From Deminuibacter soli (lineage in GTDB: Bacteria > Bacteroidota > Bacteroidia > Chitinophagales > Chitinophagaceae), in contig NZ_QTJU01000004.1 of the NCBI RefSeq assembly GCF_003412455.1, positions 62,001-126,000 of the forward strand: DNA of 64,000 bases, given 5' to 3'. Made by a program: the position numbers and the translations under genes. A model generated the notes under the pieces. The model had not been told where the DNA came from. It saw nothing but the letters and a program-made list of their open reading frames with translations, and did not search any database. Shown in pieces: positions 36,245-44,068 of this stretch. Numbering within the stretch: position 1 is the stretch's first letter; each line of letters starts with the position of its first letter.

Positions 36245-36571
36245 ATGAAGGAAATTTGGGTGAATGAGGTACCGGTTAAAGAAACGGTGCCTGGTTACAA
36301 GGGAAGGTTTATACACACGGCAAATATGACGTTTGCCTATTGGGATGTAGAAGCAGGCAGCGTTTCGCCTGAGCACACACATCCGCAGGAGCAGGTGGCC
36401 AAAGTACTGGAAGGAAGTTTTGAATTAACCATCGATGGTGAAACCGTGGTGCTGGAACCCGGCAAGATAGTGGTGATTCCGCCGCATGTAAAACACGGCG
36501 GCAAGGCCATTACCGATTGCAAGCTGCTGGATGTTTTTTATCCGGTACGTGAAGATTACCGCAGTTTATAA
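36245..36571 (+). CDS. Single-domain cupin protein
   Basis: 108 residues from MKEIWVNEVPVKE. A single cupin barrel with motif 1 VSPEHTHPQEQVAKVLEGSFELT (metal ligands in HTHPQEQ) and motif 2 PGKIVVIPPHVKHGG. Such small cupins are metal-dependent sugar isomerases, dioxygenases or sensors; the exact role is unclear. An SDR gene follows after a hairpin; the two may act on the same metabolite (inference). Confidence 0.9.
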   Translation: MKEIWVNEVPVKETVPGYKGRFIHTANMTFAYWDVEAGSVSPEHTHPQEQVAKVLEGSFELTIDGETVVLEPGKIVVIPPHVKHGGKAITDCKLLDVFYPVREDYRSL

Positions 36572-36589
36572 GAAAAATACCCAATTAAC

Positions 36590-36632
36590 AATGGAACAAT
36601 TGAGACATACACATGTCGTCGATTGTTCCATT
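36590..36632. terminator. Hairpin between cupin and SDR genes
   Basis: AATGGAACAAT and ATTGTTCCATT, perfect 11-base arms, with an inner GACA/TGTC pair; then TAATTTTA. It could be a terminator or an intercistronic attenuator. Confidence 0.5.
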
Positions 36633-36646
36633 TAATTTTATAAAGC

Positions 36647-37435
36647 ATGAACCTCGATTTAACCGGAAAAACAGCGCTCGTAGGCGGCGCATCACAAGGC
36701 CTGGGTGCAGCAGTTGCAACAGAACTGGCCGGCCTTGGTGCCAGCGTAATTGTGTGGGCACGCAACGAAGACAAATTGAAAAATGTAGTAGCCTCCCTGC
36801 CTTTGAGCAAGGGCCAGCGGCACCGTTACCTGGTGGCAGATTCCAATGAGCCTGCCATGCTGCTGCAACAAATAAAGGCATTACAGCAACAGGGTGTGCA
36901 GATACAATTGCTGGTAAACAATACCGGCGGCCCGCCTGCCGGTTTGTTAATTGATACCGATGTAACGGCACTGGAAACCGCTTTCCGCGCACACCTGGTA
37001 ACAGCACACCTGCTGGTGCAGTGTTTGCTGGAAGATATGAAGACTGCCGGGTACGGGCGTATTGTAAACATTACCTCTACTTCGGTAAAAGAACCCATTG
37101 ACCAACTGGGTATTTCCAATTCGGTGCGCGCGGCAGTAAGCAACTGGGCTAAAACACTGGCGAATGAAATTGCACAGTACGGCATTACCGTAAACAATGT
37201 GTTGCCAGGCTTTACCGCAACAGACCGCATTAAGACTTTGTTTGGAAAACGGGCCGAAAGCGCAGGCACAACAACAGCAGCAATTACAGCGCAGGAAACA
37301 GCACGCATACCCGCACGCAGGATAGGTAAACCGGAAGAATTTGCCGCAGCGGTGGCGTTTTTATGTTCACCCGCAGCGGCTTATATCAATGGTGTTAATT
37401 TACCGGTTGACGGTGGCAGGTTAAATGGTTTGTAG
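36647..37435 (+). CDS. SDR-family protein lacking the usual Tyr-Lys pair
   Basis: 262 residues. The nucleotide loop is GGASQGLGAAVATEL, then LLVNNTGGPPAG. In the active-site helix, where typical SDRs read YxxxK, this protein reads SNSVRAAVSNWAK: Ser replaces Tyr and Arg replaces Lys. The preceding Ser (NITSTSV) is kept. The C-terminal part (PARRIGKPEEFAAAVAFLCS, INGVNLPVDGG) is typical of FabG-like SDRs. The relatives that carry this pattern may use another mechanism, so the annotation as 3-oxoacyl reductase would be unsafe. Confidence 0.85.
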   Translation: MNLDLTGKTALVGGASQGLGAAVATELAGLGASVIVWARNEDKLKNVVASLPLSKGQRHRYLVADSNEPAMLLQQIKALQQQGVQIQLLVNNTGGPPAGLLIDTDVTALETAFRAHLVTAHLLVQCLLEDMKTAGYGRIVNITSTSVKEPIDQLGISNSVRAAVSNWAKTLANEIAQYGITVNNVLPGFTATDRIKTLFGKRAESAGTTTAAITAQETARIPARRIGKPEEFAAAVAFLCSPAAAYINGVNLPVDGGRLNGL

Positions 37436-37473
37436 TACATTCAATATCCAAAGTTTATTACAATACAGCACTT

Positions 37474-39060
37474 ATGAAATCACGATTCTCCGGCCATGTA
37501 CTGCTCCCGGGCAGCGACAAGCAGGCGCCTGATGCTACACGGTTAGCTGCCTGCGAACACCACGATGTTATTGAAGTATCCCTTTATTTAAAACCACCAA
37601 AGCCATTGCCAGCCGGCAATGAACCGGCTATCCAGCCACTGGCGCGAACGGAGTTTAACAACCGCTTTGCTGCCAGTAATGAAGATCTGCAAACCGTTGC
37701 AGAATTTGCGCATACGTATGGCTTAACTGTTGTTCGGTCAGATGCAGCTTTGCGACTTGTAGAGCTGCGCGGCACCATACAACACATGCAGGAGGCATTC
37801 AAAGTATCGCTTTCGAAGTATAAAAATCAAACGGGGCAGGAGTTTCGCGGCCGCGAAGGGGTTATACAAATACCCGAGGAATTAAGCAGTATTGTAGAAG
37901 GTGTGTTTGGGCTTGACAACCGCCCGCTTGCTACACCCAAATTCCAGGTGTATAAAAAAGAACAGGAACCTAAAGTAGTTGCAGCCGCACAGGTGCAGGC
38001 ATCTTTTAATCCCAATGAACTGGCCAAACTGTACAACTATCCCTCAGATGTTACGGGTAAAGACCAGTGCATTGCCATTATTGAACTGGGCGGTGGTTAC
38101 AAGCCTGCCGATATCACCAGTTATTTTGCAGGGCTGCAGCTTACTGCACCCAAAGTAGTGGCTATATCGGTAGATGGCGCCACCAATGCCCCTTCCACGC
38201 CCGATAGTGCAGATGGTGAAGTATTGCTGGATATAGAAGTGGCAGGCGCTGTTGCCCCCGGCGCAACCATTGCCGTATACTTTGCACCCAATACCGATAA
38301 AGGTTTTCTCGATGCCATTAAGCAGGCAGTACATGATGCCACTTATAAACCTTCGGTTGTTTCCATCAGCTGGGGCGCTGCAGAAGAACAGTGGACCAGC
38401 CAGTCACTTACCACTTATAACCAGGCCTTCCAGGAAGCAGCTGCACTGGGTGTTTCCGTGTGTGCGGCAGCAGGCGATTCTGGTTCAAACGACAATGTAA
38501 ACGATGGAAAGGCGCATGTAGATTTTCCTGCATCAAGTCCGTATGTGCTGGGCTGCGGTGGTACCAAGCTCGATGTGAGCAATGGCCAGATAACCAGTGA
38601 AGTGGTTTGGCACGAAAGTAACGACAGCGCAACAGGCGGTGGCATCAGTGCCGTATTTCCCTTACCCGATTACCAGCAGTCGGCTGCCATACCGGTGTCT
38701 GTGAACGATAAAAAAGCAGGCCGTGGCGTGCCTGATGTGGCTGCCGTAGCCGACCCTGCCACCGGGTACAATGTACTGGTAGATGGCCAGCGAATGGTAA
38801 TAGGCGGCACCAGCGCTGTTGCACCGCTGATGGCCGGCTTAATTGCACTGATTAATGAAAGCCTTAAAAAACAGGTGGGTTTTATTCACCCGCAGCTGTA
38901 TGCGGCAACCGGTGTTTGCCGCGACATTACATCAGGCAACAACATTACGGTAAGCGGCAACAAGGGGTATACTTCAGGCAAGGGCTGGGACGCCTGTACA
39001 GGCATTGGCGTTCCCGATGGTATGAAGCTGCGCGACCTGCTGAAACAGGGAACGGCGTAG
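37474..39060 (+). CDS. Sedolisin/kumamolisin-type serine-carboxyl peptidase (S53)
   Basis: 528 residues. An N-terminal pro-kumamolisin activation domain occupies about residues 1-150, followed by the S53 catalytic domain. Catalytic Glu and Asp are four residues apart in DGEVLLDIEVAGAVAPGA, the oxyanion Asp is in AAAGDSGSND, and the nucleophile Ser is in GGTSAVAPLMAGL. The C-terminal loop with GKGWDACTGIGVPDG is the Ca2+ site. There is no signal peptide: the protein starts MKSRFSGHVLLPGSDK. It is an acid endopeptidase; export by another route or internal use is unknown. Confidence 0.92.
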   Translation: MKSRFSGHVLLPGSDKQAPDATRLAACEHHDVIEVSLYLKPPKPLPAGNEPAIQPLARTEFNNRFAASNEDLQTVAEFAHTYGLTVVRSDAALRLVELRGTIQHMQEAFKVSLSKYKNQTGQEFRGREGVIQIPEELSSIVEGVFGLDNRPLATPKFQVYKKEQEPKVVAAAQVQASFNPNELAKLYNYPSDVTGKDQCIAIIELGGGYKPADITSYFAGLQLTAPKVVAISVDGATNAPSTPDSADGEVLLDIEVAGAVAPGATIAVYFAPNTDKGFLDAIKQAVHDATYKPSVVSISWGAAEEQWTSQSLTTYNQAFQEAAALGVSVCAAAGDSGSNDNVNDGKAHVDFPASSPYVLGCGGTKLDVSNGQITSEVVWHESNDSATGGGISAVFPLPDYQQSAAIPVSVNDKKAGRGVPDVAAVADPATGYNVLVDGQRMVIGGTSAVAPLMAGLIALINESLKKQVGFIHPQLYAATGVCRDITSGNNITVSGNKGYTSGKGWDACTGIGVPDGMKLRDLLKQGTA

Positions 39061-39156
39061 CTTATTTCAACGGTTAAGAAACAAATCTGGCAGACAGAAC
39101 CAGCGAATTTGTCTATAATAACGTATTAATAACGGAAAGAATAAAGTAGTATTGCG

Positions 39157-39188
39157 CGCCGGTATGGTCTCCATGCCGGCGTCAGTAT
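39157..39188 (+). terminator. Terminator after the sedolisin gene
   Basis: CGCCGGTATGG and CCATGCCGGCG arms (one G-U pair), 3-base loop, then TCAGTATTTT. It ends about 28 bases before the next gene, so the PorT-like gene must use a nearby promoter or read-through. Confidence 0.55.
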
Positions 39189-39215
39189 TTTAACAACCTG
39201 AAACATTCAATCAAA

Positions 39216-39809
39216 ATGAAGAAAAAGCTGTTGCTTCCCTTTATCATTTGCCTGCTGGTGCATGTGGCGCAGGCGCAAACCTTTCATGTGGGTTTAAAAG
39301 GTGGCCTGAACCTTTCTGAAAACCATGGCAATGGTATGAGCGCCACCTTTAAATCCGGTTATGATATCGGCGGTTATGCCAATATCGGTTTCGGTGACAA
39401 ATGGTCTATCCAGCCCGAGCTGTTTTATTCCCTTCGCAACCCTACGGCGAGTGATCATTTTCTTACCTATTACAACAACAACGGCAACACGCTGTACGAA
39501 CCGATTGCCCGTTTAAGTTATATCAGCCTGCCTGTGCTGGCACGCTACAGCATTAAAAAATGGCTGGCAGTAAGTGCTGGTCCGCAGTTCAATTACATTG
39601 CTTTTGATGATGATAATTACCGTAAAGACTACGGCGATTCATTCAGGAAAACAGATATCGGTGCTGCAGCCCAGGTAGAGCTTACACTGGATAAAGTAAC
39701 ATTCTATGCACGTTATTACGCCGGTTTAACCAATATCGAAAATATTGACAGCAGGTATACCTGGAAATCGCGCCAGCTGGGTGTGGGTGTAGGTTTCAGA
39801 CTGTTCTAA
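39216..39809 (+). CDS. PorT-like outer-membrane beta-barrel
   Basis: 197 residues. A signal peptide (KKLLLPFIICLLVHVAQAQ) precedes a barrel with TFHVGLKGGLNLSEN, WSIQPELFYSL and LPVLARYSIKKWLAVSAGPQ, ending in QLGVGVGFRLF. This is the eight-strand PorT/OMP_b-brl_2 type, similar in layout to the gene at 17131 but without its basic tail. No ligand is predictable. Confidence 0.85.
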   Translation: MKKKLLLPFIICLLVHVAQAQTFHVGLKGGLNLSENHGNGMSATFKSGYDIGGYANIGFGDKWSIQPELFYSLRNPTASDHFLTYYNNNGNTLYEPIARLSYISLPVLARYSIKKWLAVSAGPQFNYIAFDDDNYRKDYGDSFRKTDIGAAAQVELTLDKVTFYARYYAGLTNIENIDSRYTWKSRQLGVGVGFRLF

Positions 39810-39824
39810 ACATATTCCGTGAAT

Positions 39825-39866
39825 AAAAAAGCCGTCCGCATTTATTAAGCAGGACGGCTTTTTTTA
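39825..39866. terminator. Bidirectional terminator between the PorT-like gene and etfA
   Basis: GCCGTCC and GGACGGC arms with A and T runs on both sides; it serves both convergent genes. Confidence 0.8.
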
Positions 39867-39874
39867 TTGTATAT

Positions 39875-39906
39875 AACAATGAAACCATTGTTCCATTCAA
39901 CCATTA
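39875..39906 (-). repeat. Period-8 stop-codon array at the end of etfA
   Basis: Minus-strand octamers TAATGGTT, GAATGGAA, CAATGGTT, TCATTGTT; the first TAA is the etfA stop codon. Confidence 0.75.
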
Positions 39907-40857
39907 CTTTTTGATCGCCTTAATGGCTTCGGTGAGTTGCGGCACCACTTCAAAAGCATCACCTACAATACCGTAGTCTGCAGCTTTAAAGAAAGGCGCT
40001 TCAGGGTCTTTGTTAATCACCACAATCACCTTGCTCCTGTTAACACCGGCCAGGTGCTGTATGGCGCCTGAAATGCCGATAGCAATATACAGGTTGGGTG
40101 CAATCTGGATACCTGTTTGACCCACGTGCTCATGGTGCGGGCGCCAGTGTGAATCTGCCACAGGGCGGCTGCAGGCTGTTGCTGCATGCAGCGTATGCGC
40201 CAGGTCTTCTACCAGCTTCCAGTTTTCGGGGCCTTTTAAGCCGCGGCCACCGCTTACTACTATTTCCGCTTCTGTCAATGGCACTTCGCCGCTTACTTTG
40301 TTTACTGCAGTCACTGTTACTTTAGGCACATCGGGTGTTAACGACAACTGGTTAACAGCCGCAGTGCCTTCTGCAGTTTTAATGCTATAGCTGTTGGGGT
40401 TAAGGGTAATGATTTTTACGGCAGAACTGATGGCGATATTGGCAAAAGCCTTACCGCTGAATACCGATTTCTTCACCACAAAACCATTCGACGTATCGGG
40501 CAACGCCACAGCGCCTGTTACCAGGCCTGCTTTCAGCAGGGCAGATACGCGTGGTGCCACTGCTTTGCCGGTTTGATTGTGTGCAAACACAAGCACCGTT
40601 GCATCACCCACAGCCTGGGCAACCAGTTTAGCCTGCACCTGTGCATCCAGCTGGTTCAGTGCTTCGTTGTTTACCTGGTGAACAGTAGTAATGCCATATT
40701 TACCCAGCGCTGCAAGATCATCGCTTACGGTACCCAGCAACAAACCACCGGCTTGTACACCCAGTTGCCTGGCCAGGTCAGCACCATATGTCAATGCTTC
40801 AAACGCCGCTTTTTTGATATGACCATCTGCGTGGTCGATGAATATTAGAACAGACAT
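39904..40857 (-). CDS. etfA: Electron transfer flavoprotein, alpha subunit
   Basis: 317 residues. The C-terminal FAD-binding domain has GGRGLKGPENW, GQTGIQIAPNLYIAIGISGA and VVINKDPEAPFFKAADYGIV, all family hallmarks. It passes electrons from acyl-CoA and related dehydrogenases to the respiratory chain. etfB lies 120 bases upstream on the same strand; the gap holds a period-8 array (the etfB stop array) and a CCGG-rich hairpin. Its own stop codon also begins a period-8 array. Confidence 0.96.
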   Translation of the reverse strand: MSVLIFIDHADGHIKKAAFEALTYGADLARQLGVQAGGLLLGTVSDDLAALGKYGITTVHQVNNEALNQLDAQVQAKLVAQAVGDATVLVFAHNQTGKAVAPRVSALLKAGLVTGAVALPDTSNGFVVKKSVFSGKAFANIAISSAVKIITLNPNSYSIKTAEGTAAVNQLSLTPDVPKVTVTAVNKVSGEVPLTEAEIVVSGGRGLKGPENWKLVEDLAHTLHAATACSRPVADSHWRPHHEHVGQTGIQIAPNLYIAIGISGAIQHLAGVNRSKVIVVINKDPEAPFFKAADYGIVGDAFEVVPQLTEAIKAIKK

Positions 40858-40932
40858 GATAATTTGAAAATTTGCTCCGGGATACTTCCTCCGGAAGAGT
40901 TTGAAAATCGGTTTGGATGGCTGGATTGTTTT

Positions 40933-40980
40933 ATTGTTTGATGGTTATAACCATAAAGCCATTCAACCATCTAACCATTA
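40933..40980 (-). repeat. Period-8 stop-codon array at the end of etfB
   Basis: Minus-strand octamers TAATGGTT, AGATGGTT, GAATGGCT, TTATGGTT, ATAACCAT; the first TAA is the etfB stop codon. The ATGG core repeats exactly every 8 bases. Confidence 0.8.
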
Positions 40981-41721
40981 AATCACTTTCGCTTCTTCGT
41001 GCAGCAACCTTACCAGTTCTGCAACGTTATCGGCAGGTACCAGTTTAACACCGGCTTTGGCAGGTGGCAGTTCAAAGCTGGCTACGCTGGTAAGGCTGTC
41101 GGCTGCTGCGGGTTCAACCACTTTCAATGGTTTGGTGCGGGCAGCCATAATGCCGCGCATGTTGGGAATGCGTTGTTCGGCTACACCTTTCTGGCAGCTG
41201 ATTACAGCAGGCAGGCTTACGCTGTTCACTTCTTCGCCACCTTCAATTTCGCGGTTAACAGTAGCGGTAGCGCCGTTGAGTTCAAATTTGGTGGCAAGGG
41301 AAATATAGGGGAGATCGAGCAAACCGGCTACCAGGCCACCGATAGACGAGCCGTTGTAGTCAATGGTTTCCTTTCCGGTAAAAATAAGGTCATACGCCCC
41401 TTCTTTGGCGATGGCAGCAATTTGGGAAGCAATGTAAAAGCTGTCGTGGTTATCGGTGTTTACGCGGAAAGCTTCATCACCGCCCAGGGCCAGTGCCTTG
41501 CGGATAATGGGCTCGGCATCTGCACCGCCTACGGTAACCAGGTGTACGGTAATGGAAGCGTCTTTTTCTTTCAGTTCAATGGCGCGCACAAGGGCATACC
41601 ATTCGTCGTACGGATTAATGATCCATTGCACACCAGCATCGTCAAATTTGGTGTTGCCGTTGGTGAAGGCAATCTTCGAAGTGGTGTCGGGTGTTTTACT
41701 AACACAGACTAATATCTTCAT
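40978..41721 (-). CDS. etfB: Electron transfer flavoprotein, beta subunit
   Basis: 247 residues, starting MKILVCVSKTPDTTSKIAF. Family features: INPYDEWYALVRAIELKEK, GKETIDYNGSSIGGLVAGLL and LPAVISCQKGVAEQRIPNMRGIMAA, the beta signature. It is the first gene of the pair; a perfect -7 element lies 78 bases upstream. Confidence 0.96.
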   Translation of the reverse strand: MKILVCVSKTPDTTSKIAFTNGNTKFDDAGVQWIINPYDEWYALVRAIELKEKDASITVHLVTVGGADAEPIIRKALALGGDEAFRVNTDNHDSFYIASQIAAIAKEGAYDLIFTGKETIDYNGSSIGGLVAGLLDLPYISLATKFELNGATATVNREIEGGEEVNSVSLPAVISCQKGVAEQRIPNMRGIMAARTKPLKVVEPAAADSLTSVASFELPPAKAGVKLVPADNVAELVRLLHEEAKVI

Positions 41722-41798
41722 ATAACACTAATTTTGAAAAAATTCCTTTCGGGTAAAGATAGGAAGGATAAATAAGTTGTTTATGCAACCATTTGATA

Positions 41799-41806
41799 CA
41801 AATATA
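41799..41806 (-). promoter_or_regulatory. -7 promoter element for etfBA
   Basis: TATATTTG on the minus strand, exact TAnnTTTG, in the 93-base divergent gap; transcription would start near 41792. Confidence 0.45.
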
Positions 41807-41814
41807 ATTTTTCT

Positions 41815-42126
41815 ATGGATAGAATAGCGCAGCTGCAGACTTTTTTAGCCCAAACACCAAAAGATAACTTCGTTCGCCATGCCCTGGCGCTGGAGTATAT
41901 CAAAGCAGGTAATGATGTGGCAGCCCGCGTGCTGTTCGAGGAATTGCTGGCAGATTCGCCTGATTATACGGGTTCGTATTATCACCTCGGCAAATTATAC
42001 GAGCGCAGCCATCTTACCGATTTGGCCATTGCCTGTTACGAAAAGGGCATGGCAGCAGCTAAACAGGCCGGTGAAAAGCATGCCTACAACGAATTGCAAT
42101 CTGCTTACGAAGACCTGGTGTATTAG
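41815..42126 (+). CDS. Small TPR-like protein
   Basis: 103 residues, cytoplasmic, with about two TPR-like helix pairs (VRHALALEYIKAGNDVAARV and SYYHLGKLYERSHLTDLAIACYEKG). No signal peptide. It is divergent from etfB. A protein-interaction role is likely; the partner is unknown. Confidence 0.8.
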   Translation: MDRIAQLQTFLAQTPKDNFVRHALALEYIKAGNDVAARVLFEELLADSPDYTGSYYHLGKLYERSHLTDLAIACYEKGMAAAKQAGEKHAYNELQSAYEDLVY

Positions 42127-42182
42127 CACCGCCACATACGTTTAGCCCAATAGTAAATCAGCATTCATTACAAAGGATTGAA

Positions 42183-43343
42183 GTGAAAGGACAAAGTATA
42201 AAGCCCGTTATTACCGTTTTATTGAGCCTGTTTTTTGTAGCAGCTGCCCATGCGCAGGCAGACAGTACACTGCACGATACCATCAGCATTAAAAGGCACT
42301 GGTGGCAGCCCGATTCACTGGTAAACAAAAAGCTGAGCTGGCTGCCCATCCCGGGCATAAGCAGCAGCCCTGAAACCGGTTTGCGTTTTGGGCTGGTGCT
42401 GCAGTATTTCCTGAACACCTCTACAGGTAAGGATTCTACGAAGAAAGCACGTGATTCATATGCCTATATCGAAGGCTTGTATTCTACCAGGAAGCAAACC
42501 ACCATTGAATCGTACACACAGCTGTTTACGGCAGGGGAAAAATATTTTATCCGCAACCGCATTGGCTATTCTGATAACAACGAACGTTTATGGGGCTTTG
42601 GCAACCATACCGTAGCTGCCGATGCGTATGAGCTGGTGCGTTATTCGCGCTGGTACTGGCAGGCCAGTGTGGCCAGGCAGGTGCGCAATCATTTTTTTGC
42701 AGGCATCAATTTCAACCTCAGCCGCACCTACAATGTGCGCGGTGAAATAAAAGATTCCAACCTGCTGTACCAGCAACCGGGCGAATTTGGCAGCGGTATT
42801 GTTGGCGCAGGCCCTACGCTGGTGTGGGATAAACGGGATCATCCATTAAGTCCGCATACAGGCTGGTATGGCGAACTGGCAGCTACTTTTTATGCGCGTG
42901 TGCTGGGCGCGGGTTATGCGTACAGTGAGTACCATGCCGATTTCAGGAAATACGTACAACTGCACGATAACAGTGTGCTGGCTTTCCAGGGCTGGGGTTC
43001 GTTTACCGGCGGTACAGTTCCCTGGCGCGAGCAGCCACGCCTTGGCAACAGCATGATTATGCGCGGTTATTTCGGCGGGCGTTTCAGGGATAACCAGTAT
43101 GCAGCTGTGCAAACAGAATACCGCAAGCCTGTGCACCGGTTGGTAACGCTGGCCGTATTTGCATCGGCAGGGGAAGTACAACACACAGTGGGGGATTTTA
43201 ATTTCAGTGATCTCCGCGCCGCCGCAGGCGGCGGGGTACGCCTGCTGATTAACAAGGCCAAGCAAGTGGCGGTGCGCATAGATTATGCACGCTCAACAGA
43301 TCACACTTCCGGGTTCTACTTCAAAATAGGAGAAGCGTTTTAG
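42183..43343 (+). CDS. Outer-membrane BamA/TamA-type barrel protein without POTRA domains
   Basis: 386 residues from a GTG start (KGQSIKPVITVLLSLFFVAAAHAQ signal peptide). The rest is a 16-strand-type Omp85 barrel: ISSSPETGLRFGLVLQYF at the first strand, GPTLVWDKRDHPLSPHTGWY, and the LRG-like segment NSMIMRGYFGGRFRDNQYAAVQTEYRKP, where the canonical (V/I)RGF/Y motif appears as MRGYF. The length leaves no room for POTRA domains, so it resembles the surface-antigen D15 barrels found as a separate family in Bacteroidota. Confidence 0.85.
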   Translation: MKGQSIKPVITVLLSLFFVAAAHAQADSTLHDTISIKRHWWQPDSLVNKKLSWLPIPGISSSPETGLRFGLVLQYFLNTSTGKDSTKKARDSYAYIEGLYSTRKQTTIESYTQLFTAGEKYFIRNRIGYSDNNERLWGFGNHTVAADAYELVRYSRWYWQASVARQVRNHFFAGINFNLSRTYNVRGEIKDSNLLYQQPGEFGSGIVGAGPTLVWDKRDHPLSPHTGWYGELAATFYARVLGAGYAYSEYHADFRKYVQLHDNSVLAFQGWGSFTGGTVPWREQPRLGNSMIMRGYFGGRFRDNQYAAVQTEYRKPVHRLVTLAVFASAGEVQHTVGDFNFSDLRAAAGGGVRLLINKAKQVAVRIDYARSTDHTSGFYFKIGEAF

Positions 43344-43360
43344 TGCGCGGGTGCCGATTA

Positions 43361-43695
43361 TATTTTTACCGCAAAGAACACAAAGGGAAAACCCACAAAG
43401 TTCACAAAGAAGCCGTTAACTAAACGACATTGAATCGTCAGTCGTGAGTGAAGAAAGCCGTCGAGAATCGAGAATCGACACATCGAGACTATCTTAGCGA
43501 GTATCAAATTTCAGCTGTCGCTGAGGCGATTTACGCTACACAAGCTTGTAGCTTGCAGCTGTTACCAATCGTGAGTGAGAAGCGGGGATCGTGCGCTTCT
43601 TTGTGTTCTTTGCGTTTTTCTCTCTTTGTGTTCTTTGCGGTAAAAAATAACTCAATGCTTAACCAAACCAACATTGAATCGTGAGTAGTGAATAA
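43361..43695. repeat. Composite intergenic repeat island (period-9 and period-7 units)
   Basis: Starts with ACCGCAAAGAACACAAAG units (43366 onward, period about 9), and ends with the same family inverted (43593-43650, ending TTCTTTGCGGTAAA). Between them lie period-7 units GAGAATC and sequences TCGAGACTATCTTAGCGAG (43484-43502) and ACTAAACGACATTGAATC (43416-43433). The last two recur near 50.65-50.78 kb, the second one inverted. The short frames in the segment look like chance. No gene lies from 43344 to 44068. Confidence 0.65.
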
Positions 43696-43866
43696 AAAAC
43701 GAAACCCCTGTGAAAACAGGGGTTCAGCCAATTGGGGATTCAAATGCCCTTATGGTTCGCAAAAAGTATCGTTTACAGGCTTGCAGTTGGGCAATACCTG
43801 ATATAATCAGTTTATAGCAAAGCAGAACTGTTCCGGGAATGCAGGGCTTTATTAAGGAGGGTGTAG
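43695..43866 (-). ncRNA. Candidate structured small RNA, 6S-like architecture
   Basis: On the minus strand a perfect TATATTTG lies at 43873-43880, and about 150 bases later a strong terminator occurs: AACCCCTGT/ACAGGGGTT (43703-43724) with a run of T. Between them the sequence can pair end to end: AAAGCCCT (43843-43850) with AGGGCATTT (43742-43750), then ACAG with CTGT and CTTTGC with GCAAG, then an inner CTGAT-UAU-ATCAG hairpin, leaving a large internal loop. That layout resembles 6S RNA; it is inferred by hand, not by covariance. A 60-codon frame over the same region does not resemble a protein. It could instead be the 3' part of the upstream T9SS transcript. Confidence 0.45.
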
Positions 43867-43872
43867 TACTTG

Positions 43873-43880
43873 CAAATATA
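43873..43880 (-). promoter_or_regulatory. -7 promoter element of the candidate small RNA
   Basis: TATATTTG, exact TAnnTTTG; a TTTG at 43904-43907 could be the -33 box, with a 23-base spacer, slightly long for the phylum. Confidence 0.5.
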
Positions 43881-44068
43881 CCTACCATTGTGCTAAAAAA
43901 TTGCAAACGAAAACCGCTCCTATGGCCGTTTTCAGGGTAATAGATTCGTATACAGCAACTTCGGTTATCGGCAGAAAATCAATGCCAGTCTATTTTAGGA
44001 ATATTTTAGTACAACGTATGCAGCGCCCTGCTTATTATGTTTTTTTAACATTTTTTTTCCGCTTTTTT

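Noticed and set aside
43448-43684. 78-codon frame in the repeat island
   Set aside because: Composed of repeat units, with no conserved domain.
43703-43760. Possible tRNA-like sequence near GGGGTTCAGCC
   Set aside because: No acceptor or anticodon stem can be formed; the hairpin is a terminator.
43724-43906. 60-codon minus-strand frame in the small-RNA candidate
   Set aside because: It would begin upstream of the promoter element and ends in the terminator; no protein features.
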